Shown: piece after piece, positions 48,831 to 59,604 of the stretch | Position numbering within the stretch: the stretch's first letter is position 1 | How the letters are laid out: each line of letters begins with the position of its first letter | From: Absidia repens | Taxonomy: Eukaryota; Mucoromycota; Mucoromycetes; Mucorales; Cunninghamellaceae | Length of the DNA: 64,000 nt | Direction of reading: 5' to 3' | NCBI GenBank assembly: GCA_002105175.1 | Contig: MCGE01000008.1 | Location: forward strand, 682,001 to 746,000 | Translations under genes and position numbers: made by a program | The notes under the pieces: model-generated | Seen by the model: the letters and a program-made list of their open reading frames with translations, nothing else | Database searches by the model: none | Told to the model about the DNA's origin: nothing

Positions 48831-49963
48831 TTAATTCTTGCGAGTTTTGACTTGAATAAATAGTTGAATGGGACGTTTAAAGGCTTTGGAGATTTCCGAT
48901 CGTGCATCTTCCACCACGCGATTGATGATCATACCATTGGCGCCGACAACGATTTTGTGTTGACTATCCCTTTCCACATACACGTTTTGTTCAATCCGCA
49001 GTGTCCCATTGGCCAATTCAGCCCACACCATATTTTCTTGTTTCAGCATATAAGGTATATATCGATGGAGTCGTTTGAAGAATTCAACACGGATCAGTTC
49101 TTCCACGCGCTTCAGATCAGATATTTCCACTGTTTGTTCAGGTGGGTAAACCCAAGCTTTGGCCTTTGCTGATGCAAAAAGAATATTCTAAGGAATAAAT
49201 AAAATAAATAAATTATTTGCATAAATGGCCTGAAAGTTCAACTATTTGTTTTCTTACCTTGACGTCGTTTATGCCGTCTTCTTCAAGTGCTGATATATAG
49301 AGTTGATTGTGGATATTTGGATACGCCGATTTAAATTCTTCACCTATCTTCTCTAACGATTCCATTGCATCTTCGCCAATGATGTCCATCTATCAAGTAC
49401 CCGTCCCCCAGAAAAAAATACAGTCCATCAGTGAATTAAGAATTAAAAAACAGGGGGTTTTTTTTTTGGCATTACCTTATTGAATAACAGAGTAGCAGGA
49501 ATATCCAAGGCGGATAAACGCTCCATCATGAAATCCTGCACTTGTTGTGATTCCATTGTATTTGCGTACTTGCTATCCATCATAATCAAAACTAATAGAT
49601 AAAAACACAAAGCACACATGAGTCCAAGCTCTGTCAACATCGTTTTCGTTCACATTTATATATATATATATATATTCCTTACCATGATCTGCTTCGTCCA
49701 ATGACCTCCAAGAGGAAGTTGTGATGCTTCGATTCATGTTTTCTTTGGATTTTGGAGAGATGATGCCCGGTGTATCCAAAAATACCTATGGGTAAAAAGA
49801 ATAACGATGTTCCGTTTGAGTTTGTTGACATTCATTTGATGCCTGCTTTTTTGAGGGGAGAAGGGGGGTCGGTGCTTACCACTTGATAGTTCTTTTCCGA
49901 CAAGATTGCTAAAATTCTTTCTCGGGTGGTGTGTGATTTCGAAGAAACGATCGATACCTTTTA

Positions 49964-49999
<36 letters not shown>

Positions 50000-50881
50000 G
50001 GTCAATTTTGAATACATTTTTGCCCCCCATTCGCTGTCCTGTTCTGCCATTGTGATTTTTGTTTCATTACCTCTTCTCCCACAATCTTGTTCACCAAAGT
50101 GGATTTTCCAGCATTCGGAGCGCCAATGACAGCTACCTTGATGAAATGAGGGTTTTCAGGTTGAGTAAAGTCCTTGATAGGCTTGATCAAACGTTCCGCC
50201 ATGCCTGCCGCCTTTTGATGATTCAGACGCTTGATACGGTCACGAAGGGTGGATGATAGTGGTGATCGTGGTGTTTCTGCTTGTGAAGATGGCATCGTCG
50301 ATTTGCTAAAAGCGGGATCAGAAGTCCATTCTTTGCCATTTTGCGTTGAAGCGGCTTCGGTTGTGGTTCCCTGTTTGACAACCTTCAATTCTGTTGGAGC
50401 CCAAGGGTCATAGACATTTTCATTTTCCTTTAGTGTATTTTTGAGTGGATGTTGGTAGCCAGTTTGTTCAGTGGGAGTATAACGTTGTCTAGGAGAGTTT
50501 TGCTGCGATTTTTGCTGTCCACTCTGAATTTGCCTGGATGGTGTTGGCTGTCTGGAGCTACCACGAAACCGACGAGATGCATTTCGCTCTTGAAGTTCAA
50601 GGGATCGATCCTTTGGCTTTCTATAACTGATAGCGTTTTGTGAGCTGTCCTTTTGCTGAGTGGTGTTTGAGTGTTTTGGTGGTTTGATCGGTGCTTTGTC
50701 AAGGGATATGCCTGCCCTGGTTTTGGCACGATCCATAATTGCATAAGACCGTCGATGGGCTAAGCATACTCTTGACCCTACAACAGAAATAACAAATTCG
50801 GTTAGTTCAAGTAATGTTGTTGTTGTTGTTTTCTTTCTTGAAAAGATACTCACCATTGAGGTTGAAAAGTGAGCGAAGCAT
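48831..50881 (-). CDS. Era-type GTPase, probably mitochondrial
   Basis: Starts at 50881 with a short exon (MLRSLFNLNG) and ends at 48831. After a mitochondrial-looking basic N-terminus and a Ser/Gln/Thr-rich region of about 190 residues come the GTPase motifs: G1 VIGAPNAGKSTLVNKIVG, G2 SKSHTTRERI, G3 FLDTPGII, G4 FNKMDI (split by an intron), G5 ISALEEDG. The C-terminal KH domain is RIEQNVYVERDSQHKIVVGA and ends QLFIQVKTRKN. Era/ERAL1 binds the 3' end of small-subunit rRNA and helps assemble the (mito)ribosome. The long insertion before G1 is unusual; bacterial Era and ERAL1 lack it. Intron 2 region has a long A run (about 49970-49997). Divergent to the acyltransferase gene with 201 bp between starts. 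Confidence 0.93.
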
Positions 50882-51082
50882 GGTGTTGGTCTTGAAATTA
50901 ATTACAGCAAAAGAAAGTTTTTTTTTTTTCTAAACAAAAAAAAAAAAAAAAAAAAAAAAGCGGGATCTCAAAATCGGTGACCACTCAGCGGTCGAACGAA
51001 TTTTTTCTAACTTCAAACAATTTCAAGGGTTGGGTCTCTTTTCCTTCTTTGGCTTGATCTTTGAAAAAACACACACCAATTG
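50882..51082. promoter_or_regulatory. divergent promoter, Era / acyltransferase
   Basis: 201 bp between divergent starts. A T run (50920-50930) is followed by a 26-A run (about 50934-50959), so both strands carry poly(dA) pointing at opposite genes. This resembles nucleosome-excluding tracts in fungal promoters. Confidence 0.55.
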
Positions 51083-52523
51083 ATGCCTCCACACGAAGAA
51101 GTCACTCAGTACTCGGAAGATACTTTCGGTCAAAGTGATTTGTCGACCGATTTAGATATTGCTCCATCGCCGGCACCGCTACCGCCAACAATACGGCAAA
51201 AAAGGTATAATTGACAGTTTGTTGGTTCTCTGATCTATTTTTACTAATCTTCTCACTTTTACTTTTAATAGTCAATATTCTACCGATAAACCTATCTATT
51301 CTCGTAAAGAACTGGTAAGTACACACAGTTTTCTTTTGGCTTCCGTATGATATGACTCCGCTCACTATTTGTTTTGTTTTCCTTTTGGGTTTATATTATC
51401 TGTAGTTGTACTATTCGAAATGCTTTACTACTGCCACCGCCACTCAACGACAGGAACGCACAGTTACTGACATCTTGACTTCTATTCCGAGTGCGGCTTT
51501 CCGGTATGGTGTGTTATTACCCTTCCGTATAACAACTTTGACAGCTTCTACGGTTGCTTTTTTTACATCTTTGCCTGTGGCGCTAATACTGGAAAGCAAA
51601 ACTATGGTGGTACGTTAAAAAAAAAATGATGATACAATTGTTATGACAACTAATACAAATAGTATTTTTCTTTATCTATTTCAAATAGTCGACCTTGGTG
51701 AAATACTATTGCAAAGGAATCTTATACTCGCTGGGCGTTTATTCTGATTACCAGGGAATAAAACCTAACTTAAAAGAGCCTCATGTTTTTGTGGTAAGAT
51801 AAAAACGTCATGACTTGATGATAAACGTGTATCATGTATTGACATCTTTATTTTAATAATAGGCCAACCATACATCTTATCTGGACTACATTGTTCTCAG
51901 CGCTCACGAATACCCTTGGCGGTGGTGATGGCAAAGCACCAAGGTGCATTGGGCTTCTTACAAAACAATGGTCTCAACTATTTGAATTCGATGACATTTG
52001 ATCGTAGTAATCCTGATGAACGGAAATCACTCTCCCAAAAGTAAGTGGAAAAAAAAGAGACAGGCTATTTACTTACCTTACTAGCGTTGCATAATAAATA
52101 AACATTTTTGTGATCGTTTGTAGGTTGAAAAATCATGTCATGAGTCCTATGACTTGGCCAAATCCAATGATCATTTTCCCAGAAGGAACCTGTGTCAACA
52201 ACCAATATACTATTCGATTCCAAAAGGGTGCATTTGAACTAGGTGTCAAGGTTTGTCCAGTGGGAATTAAATACGACTCAACTTATGGTACGCCGTATTG
52301 GGATACAAGAAAAGGGTTTTTGTATTATGCATTCTACAGAATGACAAGGTGGGTAACTCCGATCAAGGTTGTTTACAATGATCCTCAGGTTCCTCTCCCC
52401 GACGAAGATCCTGTTGAATTTGGTGACCGTGTCAAACATGTGGTAACGTCTTCCATTGGGCTACAAAGCGAAAACTTCAACGGGATGGCCAAAAGGGACA
52501 TGCTCAAAATGTTGGATATGTGA
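51083..52523 (+). CDS. GPAT3/4-like glycerolipid acyltransferase, one frame break
   Basis: Six exons (51083-51204, 51272-51314, 51406-51609, 51689-51793, 51863-52040, 52124-52523). Motifs of the PlsC family, GPAT3/4 (AGPAT9) branch: NHTSYLD (catalytic HX4D), AKHQGALGFLQ, FPEGTCVNN, FQKGAFELGVKVCPVGIKY. A membrane segment (RITTLTASTVAFFTSLPVAL) precedes the catalytic part, and the N-terminus is acidic. The enzyme would acylate glycerol-3-phosphate or its lyso form at the ER. Exon 5 is one base short: after IVLSAHEYP the frame reads a TGA at about 51926, and the continuation AVVMAKHQG is in the next frame. Exon phases at both sides fit only if one base is missing near 51914. Either a sequence error or a pseudogene; all other residues look constrained. 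Poly(A) signal 52736-52741. Confidence 0.85.
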
Positions 52524-53269
52524 TGAAATTCTGGTCGGCGCTTTTAGAAATTAGTTAGAATTTATACTTATGTTCCTTTGACCTCCTCTATTCTTATTTT
52601 TATTCCATTCTATTTTCGATTTGTAAATATTACTTGGTAGTAGTTCCTTATTATTATTATTTATCTTTAGTTACATTATTTTGTTTTGTTGCTTCTTTGT
52701 ATTCTTATTTCTACTATATCCTTCTTCATCATTCAAATAAAAACCATCTATTGCATTCTTTCACTTTACTGTATTTAGCAATTAAATTCAAAAAAAATAG
52801 CTATGTGAACAAATGGTCTACCCAGGTTTATACTGAAATAAAAAAGTTGTACTGTACCCGACGTTTTTTTTTTTTATTCCTTGCTGGTATTATTTTATGA
52901 AGTTTCTATCAGTGCGTGTATCATATTTTTTCTCATTATCTTCAGCATCTCATAAGGCATCATAGGTTGATATACTGCACGAAACCCCTTCCGTACTGGG
53001 TGTGATTTGGTGTAACACAATTTTTTACTGAAGGGATTAAGGATGACACTTGGGACAATGGAATGGGATGCGATGGGACAAGGCTTCGAAATTTTTTCCC
53101 ATGGGATAAAATACCATGATAAAGTAAGGACTCACAATAACAATATCAACGGGACAGGTAACGCGCATCGTTATTGTGGGTATTGTTGTTTTCTGGCGGG
53201 TATTGCGATAATATCTAACAAGATAGTGCCGTCTTGAAATGGGCTATTGACAAATAAAATCAGAATTGT
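52524..53269. other. intergenic, no gene seen
   Basis: 3' flank of the acyltransferase with poly(A) signal, then AT-rich DNA up to the repeat copy. Small open frames only (for example 53043-53237) without family signature. Confidence 0.55.
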
Positions 53270-53566
53270 AGTTCAGCGTAAGGGCATACGCAATATTTCA
53301 AATCCCGTCCACGTGAATATAAATTTACACCCATTGTATTTTTCTTTTTCTTTTTCTTCCTTCTTTTTTCTTCTTCTTCATCATTCAACTTGTTTGTGGT
53401 TATTGTGATCTTAGGTTAGTGTCAGGACTAGTTTAGAAGGGGTTTCAGCTCAGGGATTACTAGATGCAAGGGGAAACCCTTTCATTTTGGATTCAAGATT
53501 TAGAAGCTACCATTAGCATAGTATAGTGTTAGTTTGCCCATAGTTTGCTTCTGCATCTGAATAAAG

Positions 53567-53603
<37 letters not shown>

Positions 53604-54420
53604 TCCAATGAGAAATGTCCCAATAGTCTTTTTCATGTCTTGCGCAAATAGAGCCCTTGTTTACTTCATGTTGACAATTATCGTGCGTAATAAAAGATAC
53701 CTCTTTAGACTTTCTCATGTCTTGTGAAATAGATACCTTTTTATTTTACTACCATTCGCCTTTTACTTAATGTCGACTATTGTCATGCTTCAATAAAATA
53801 TACCCTTTCTGGCCTTTCTCATGTCTTACCCGGTGAAATATACTGGATATCTTTCTGCATTCATACATTTAGATTAGTGTCAACCATCCTCCAGAGTTCC
53901 TAATAGTCTCACTCAAGACACTTTCATTAAATCCTTTATTACTTTGATCTCAACGCATTTTAGCTTAGTATCTACCATATTACTTCAAATAAACTATATG
54001 TTTTACTACCCATTATTATATAATGCGCAAATCCGTTTATTGTAGATGTCTTACGGGCATCCTGGTATGCATTCTACTTTCTATCTCTCCTACTATGACT
54101 GCTTTCCCTTTTTCTAGAGCGCCATCGGTTGTTTGACAGTACAGTACTGTACAATATAATAGAGTCTCAGACACTTTGGTATGAGAATCTGACCTAATCC
54201 TGTTCAGGCATTCCTATTAATCAACCTAAGCCGTACCTCCATCAACATCTTCCCTATAATATATTATAGCATCTATAAGACCTGGATACATTGTTCTATG
54301 ACCTGTTCATTATTTTATTGCCTATTATAGTACAATACATATGCATTTATATAAAGTAAATATAAAAATTCAAACGAAAGCTATTGAGCCCCTGAGGACC
54401 TGACCGCTAATGTATGAAAC
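53270..54420 (+). repeat. dispersed repeat family, near full-length copy
   Basis: Begins with TAGTTCAGCGTAAGGGCATA and TTTCAAATCCCGTCCACGTG (A-box and B-box-like), then a pyrimidine tract (53340-53390), the core AGTGTCAGGACTAGTTTAGA, GGGGAAACCCTTTCATTTTG, and tail units with AATAAA near 53562, 53687, 53789 and 53983. It ends near CTGACCGCTAATGTATGAAA (54400-54420), matching the end of the 11.7-kb copy. A palindrome ACAGTACAGTACTGTAC is at about 54137. Confidence 0.85.
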
Positions 54421-54783
54421 GGCGGACGCAGGCGCCAAATAGCCATCCTGGGGGTGTGGGGGGAGGTTTGCATATACTAAAAGGAGACGGACAGAACAAT
54501 GGGCATAACGCGTATGCGCCAAGGGATCACCCATTGAAGTGCAAAATGACGGGGACCATCAAAACCCATCCCACACCCCATCAAAAGCTATACTTCAACG
54601 CCCTTTCCCAATAGTTTTTTATTATTATTTGGAAGCGTAGGCATTTTTTTTTCTTCATCTGAGTATGGGAAGGTAAAAAAGCTTTGTCTGGTCTGGCGGT
54701 CGGAGTTGAAATAGATCTCAAAGCAAAAAAAAAAAAAAGAAATTGGAAACCTTTTTTGTGTTCTTTTTCTTCTTCACTGTATC

Positions 54784-55590
54784 ATGCTAAGGAATTGTAA
54801 AATTGTTAGTATCAATCAGCTACTTTTTGTTATGTGCAAGCAGTGCAATGGCAGGGTGATCAAGCTGGGTGGCAATAGGGCGGTGGTACAGCAGCGAAGA
54901 TTACCCTTTCATGAGCTTCCTGACTTTATTCAACGACAACAAGTACAAATGGAACTGAAGGAACAAACACAACGCGCCGACTTGAATTTTTATTGTACCA
55001 AGTGCAACACCCATCTTCATTGCCATCGAACATTTATGGTGAAGCTTAGCGTATACTGTGCATCACAACAAGAACTGAAGGACTTGGCCATGTTTGACGA
55101 AGCTGCTTCTCGGTTTTTTGGATGTGATGCTGATACGTTTGTTGATGTAAGTTAAGGGAGAGTTGCTAGATAATATTGTCTACGGATTTCTCACTATTCT
55201 CCTCCTCCTTATTCTTCGCTTTATGAAGCTATCTAGGAACGACAAAACGCTTGCGCAACGCCTGGAGGACTACTTGACTGAAAGGACATGGAATATCAGT
55301 CTCCAATACAAGGTAGGAAGACATGACTTAAAATGAAATGAAAATAGGTGATACCGGTATTGTAGTAGTAGTGGTACGGAGATCACGGATAATACTCCTA
55401 GATGATTTGCTCACCAATTTTGTTTTCTATTGTAGAAAAAAAAGTATCTGACAAGATCTTGGATCTGAAACCTCTTCTCACACAAGGACCTCAAGAACCA
55501 CTTATACCCTACTTGGCAAAGAAAACTATACCACCTTCTTCCACTCAACCATCTTTAGTATTAGATTCATCTCTCTCTTCTTGGTTTTAA
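54784..55590 (+). CDS. small protein like the C-terminal domain of RPA1/MEIOB
   Basis: Exons about 54784-55146, 55228-55311 and 55436-55590. A four-cysteine ribbon (MCKQCNGR and FYCTKCNTHLHC) is inserted in an OB-like fold: FMVKLSVYC, then LAMFDEAASRFFGCDADTFVD, then RTWNISLQYK. This is the order seen in the C-terminal DNA-binding domain of the large RPA subunit and its meiotic relative MEIOB. Upstream OB folds are absent: the ATG lies 364 bp after a repeat copy, so the gene may be truncated or a genuinely short protein. The third exon joins out of frame by one base at an A8 run that starts right after the acceptor TGTAG; the frame KVSDKILDLKPLL is the likely one. Assignment rests on motif order, not a search. 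Confidence 0.5.
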
Positions 55591-55613
55591 TACCTCTGAA
55601 ATAAAAATCAGTG

Positions 55614-55649
<36 letters not shown>

Positions 55650-56368
55650 TTGTTAGTTGTTTTATTTTTGGCGCATATATCGAAAACGGGTACCTTTTAT
55701 CTCGCTGTCTCTATCTAACGGTAAATTTCATGAAGTATTTATATATAAAATAGAACACAATTATGTCAAGGAATGGTTATTAGAGATAGTTTTAGCAAGG
55801 ATAGCTTTGCCTTTTTTCTTTTTTTTTTTTTTTTTTTTTAATTAATAAACTTTGATGATAAAATCAAATTCAAATCAAGTTTGCTGATGATAGTTGTTTA
55901 TATTGAACTGATGTTTGTTTTGTGTCAATAAAGCATTCTTTGACGTGAATGGGGATGAATGATCATCAGTGCATGGATTTGAAAATGTGATACTGTCAGT
56001 TGTTTGGTTTTTTTTTCCAAGGCACGCATTACTTATTGTTGACAACAAAAAAAAAAAGCAGGGAAATTCAAAAAGGGGGGAGCGAAGGAATGTTGGCTAA
56101 AATGGTCATCAAGTATTATATTAAAAAAAGAAAGGAGGTGGGGTTTGACAGCAGTAATGATGCAGTGAGATTAATGCAATCTTTTTTTTTTTCTTGGTGG
56201 ATCGAAATTTTTTCGACTGCTCTCGTACCAGAAAAGTAAATCAAACTCAGCACTAAGCCTCAATTTTTTTGCATCGCCTCAGGACAAGAAAATTTTATTG
56301 TTTTGAAAGGCGACCTTTTTTTTTTTTTTCCTTCTTTCTCTTCCTCTTCCTCTTTTATCAATTACAGA
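55591..56368. other. intergenic with TA microsatellite
   Basis: Contains a TA dinucleotide tract at about 55617-55647, a 22-T run near 55817-55839, and the T-rich promoter of the eS19 gene. Short open frames here are low-complexity. Confidence 0.6.
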
Positions 56369-56701
56369 ATGGCTGGCATCACTGTCAAGGACGTTAATCC
56401 TCACTGTAAGTAGAGTGCCCTCCCCCCTCCTTCTATTTTATTCTCGAATACAACTATCAACTTGACAACAACAACTACACATATCATGCTTTCACCTTAC
56501 TCATGTTTAACATGGATGAATGGACATTTTAAGATGGGTCGAAGAAGAAAGCACACAAACACAGCACTGGGATGACAAACACTTGGTTCGACCGGCAGAT
56601 AGTATTTATCTTTGCTTGCTTGTTTGTTGATTCTTTTCCGTCTTTTGTCCACTTCTTTTCCTATTAATCAAGGTGCAAAGTTGATTGTTAGATTGCTTGC
56701 T

Positions 56702-56754
<53 letters not shown>

Positions 56755-57287
56755 TTTATGATATGTTTACTGACCGCCAACTCCCTTTTTCTCTATATTT
56801 CCTGATAGCTTTCATCAAGGCCTATGCTGCTTACCTCAAGCGTACTGGTAAGCTCGAAGTCCCCAAGTGGGTTGATATTGTCAAGACCGGTACCTTCAAA
56901 GAATTGGCTCCCTATGACCCTGACTGGTACTTCATCCGTGCTGGTAAGAAATTCAGTAGTAGCTGTAGTTTGTATTTATCCATGGAAAAAAAAGAGCGTT
57001 ATGCTAATTTTTTTTTTGTAGCTTCCGTTGCCCGTCATATCTACATCCGCAAGGCTGTCGGTGTTGGTGCTTTGAACAAGGTTCACGGTGGTCGTGTCAA
57101 CCGTGGTATGCGCCCCTCTCACCACGCTGAAGGCTCTGGTTCCGTCAACCGCAAGGTGCTCCAATCTTTGGAAAAGATCGGTGTTTTGCAAAAGGACAAG
57201 AAGGGTGGCCGTAAGATCACTCAAGATGGTCAACGTGATTTGGATCGTATTGCCATGACTTTGGCTGCCTCTGATGACGAAGAATAA
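56369..57287 (+). CDS. 40S ribosomal protein eS19
   Basis: Three exons (56369-56405, 56809-56943, 57022-57287) give about 145 residues, the expected size. Motifs: AGITVKDVNPH, AFIKAYAAYLKRTGKLEVP, PDWYFIRAASVARHIYIRK, GRVNRGMRPSHHAEGSGS, KVLQSLEKIGVLQ, GGRKITQDGQRDLDRIA. It is a structural part of the small subunit head and needed for 18S rRNA maturation. The first intron splits the N-terminus (His-Ser junction) and is 403 nt, far longer than the others here, which is common for ribosomal protein genes. It contains a 49-T run. Poly(A) signals at 57354-57359 and about 57369. Confidence 0.97.
56705..56753. repeat. 49-nt T run inside eS19 intron 1
   Basis: Uninterrupted T run on the coding strand, 55 nt upstream of the 3' splice acceptor (CCTGATAG at 56801-56808). 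Exact length should be treated with care. Confidence 0.8.
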
Positions 57288-57586
57288 ATATTAGTCTAGT
57301 CTTATGTTAGTTTAGTATATCATTATCATTATTATTTACATCATTTTGACAACAATAAAGGGACAACAATAAAAAAATCACTGCTTCACACAATATATAT
57401 TGATGGTTTAAATTGGTTTTTATTGATGGTCAAATATATATATATTTATATGTATATAATACTACCACTATTCATACAAGGGAAGGGGACATGTATCAAA
57501 TGAAAGACGGGGATGATAAAAAGAAAAAAGAAAAGAAAGTGAGAGAAAGAGAGAGACAGTGATGGAGGAGCGGGAGGAGACAATAT

Positions 57587-59443
57587 TTACAATAAGGGTT
57601 GACGTGATGAAGGTGGTGGGGCTAAAGGGGGTAAAATCATGTTGCTACGGGATGACAAAGACGGTAGTATATCTGGGCCATTACTGTTGTTGGTAGCGGA
57701 GCTTGTGGAATTGGAATCCCATAAAAACGCTGTCAATGGACGATGGTGTAAAGACGAGGAAGATGTTGTTGGTGGTAATAAAAGAGGTTTTTGCTGCTTT
57801 TGGTGGTATTGATGTTGATGCGGTGGTTGATATTGTTGTTGTTGTTGGTGGTGGTGGTGATGCTGCTGGTGCTGGCTGTGTTGGTGATGAAGAGGGGTAG
57901 ATGTTGGTGGAGGTGAAGGTGGTAGACCATATGACGAAGATGTGGTATCAATGGTAGATAGATGAGAATGCTGCATTTTTTTATTGGGCAAATAATCAGT
58001 CAGAGATGTTGAAGGCGATGGTGATGAAGCTGAAGATGCTTGTCGAGGTAGTAATGGAGTGGAGTCTATCTCCTCACTTGATCGTTTGCTGGTATGGTGC
58101 TTTTTGTCTTCAATCGATGATGATGATAATGTTTGATTAGTGAATGGTGCGGCAGACTTTTTATAAACTCCCTAAAATAATAGATGATAATAAAATAATT
58201 GAGTGTCAGGAAGTAAATCACTTGAAAGACTGATTCTTACCGTCGTGTCGTTTTCTAAATCAGTGTAAATCATATAAGTGATATAAGCATGCATAGCGTT
58301 CCGTTTTATTTTTGGATTTTGTTTCTATAGCAAATCGAAATGAAAGCTGTTAGTAAGAAAGTCTTCATTTTTCATTCCCTTTGATCTTACCATTGACAAG
58401 TACTGTAAAGCGTAACTTGGATCATGCCGTTGCTACATAAAAAAAAAGCACGGTTATTTTCCTTTTTGCATACTACTCAAACAATCATTCTTGCAATATA
58501 CCTGATCCAATGCTCCACTACCATTTTCATTTGTGATGTGATTGTCATGGGTACCATTGCCACTGTGAGTAAAGTGGTCCTGTTGAGTCGAGTCCTCGTC
58601 GTCGTCAATATCATGAGATACATGTCGTCGTGCACCTACATAAAAATATCAATTTAAAAGATAATATGAGTAATCCGTCTTTATAATTTGATAGTACCTT
58701 TTTTTTTCCCTTACTTTCATCAGTTGATCTTCGTTGAATAACTATTTCCCTACGTTTGTAGCTTCTACCATGATATTTCTTGGGTCGTTCATGTATATTG
58801 CTACTATCAATAGCAGCAGCAGCAGCAGCCAAAAGCATGATAGGATCAGATCTTCCTCGATCTATAATACAAAATGATGCTGAAGTTAAAAAAAAGTCAT
58901 AGCATATTAATACTATATTCTATTGTACAATACTACTTACCTTTAAAGGGTGCGGTGATCTAAAAGGGGTAAGTGAAGGAGAATAGGAAGGAGTGAATGA
59001 GTAACCCAGACTAAAAGAAACCACTTTTTTCATATTAAACTTACCGAAGAATGGTTGGTATGATTATTCTGATGTTGCTGTTGTCCTTGTGCTTTTTTTG
59101 TACCTAAAAAAAGATAAAGAGTAATATGTAAGTATCCAGTTTTCCGCACACATACACACAGCCCCCCGCCCTCTCCTCGATCCCCTATCTCCTATATCCC
59201 TTCTCTTTCTATGGTATTTTATTGTTGTTAATTTTCTTTACCGATCAAGTGACCAGACAAGATATCACTATCGCCATCTTGCTGTTTTTGCTGGGAAAGG
59301 CCGGTTGCTGAATCAGAGGTTTGTTGATTCGCAAGGGTCATTAAAATATTGCTTGCCTCTTCAGTATCTACCACAATAGGAGGCTGTCTTGTAGATGAGG
59401 ACTTTGGTTGAACTTGGGCAGGATAGTCTTGTAACATGTTCAT
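57587..59443 (-). CDS. unrecognised low-complexity protein, Ser/Gln/His-rich
   Basis: About eight exons on the minus strand. It opens MNMLQDYPAQVQPKSSS, with a conserved-looking helix EEASNILMTLANQQ near residue 28, then RGRSDPIMLLAAAAAA in exon 4 and a basic block KKYHGRSYKRREIVIQRR. The C-terminal third is His/Gln/Pro/Ser-rich (QHHHHHQQQQQYQPP) and probably disordered. One exon is only 19 nt (ITAPFK). No DNA-binding or enzymatic domain could be identified. The short ordered helix plus basic block in a disordered protein suggests a nuclear regulator, which is only inference. The start is the first ATG at 59443. Confidence 0.6.
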
Positions 59444-59565
59444 GAATGAGAGGTTGTTAATGTGTCAATAGGCGGTAAAGGTAAAAGGTATAGAACGAAT
59501 AACAGCCGACGAAGAAGAGTATAAGAGTACTAAGATGTTAGTACGAATGATAGTTTCCACAAAGG

Positions 59566-59604
<39 letters not shown>

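Noticed and set aside
57703..57900. Plus-strand Val/Gly-rich frame
   Set aside because: Antisense of the His/Gln repeat region of the minus-strand gene.
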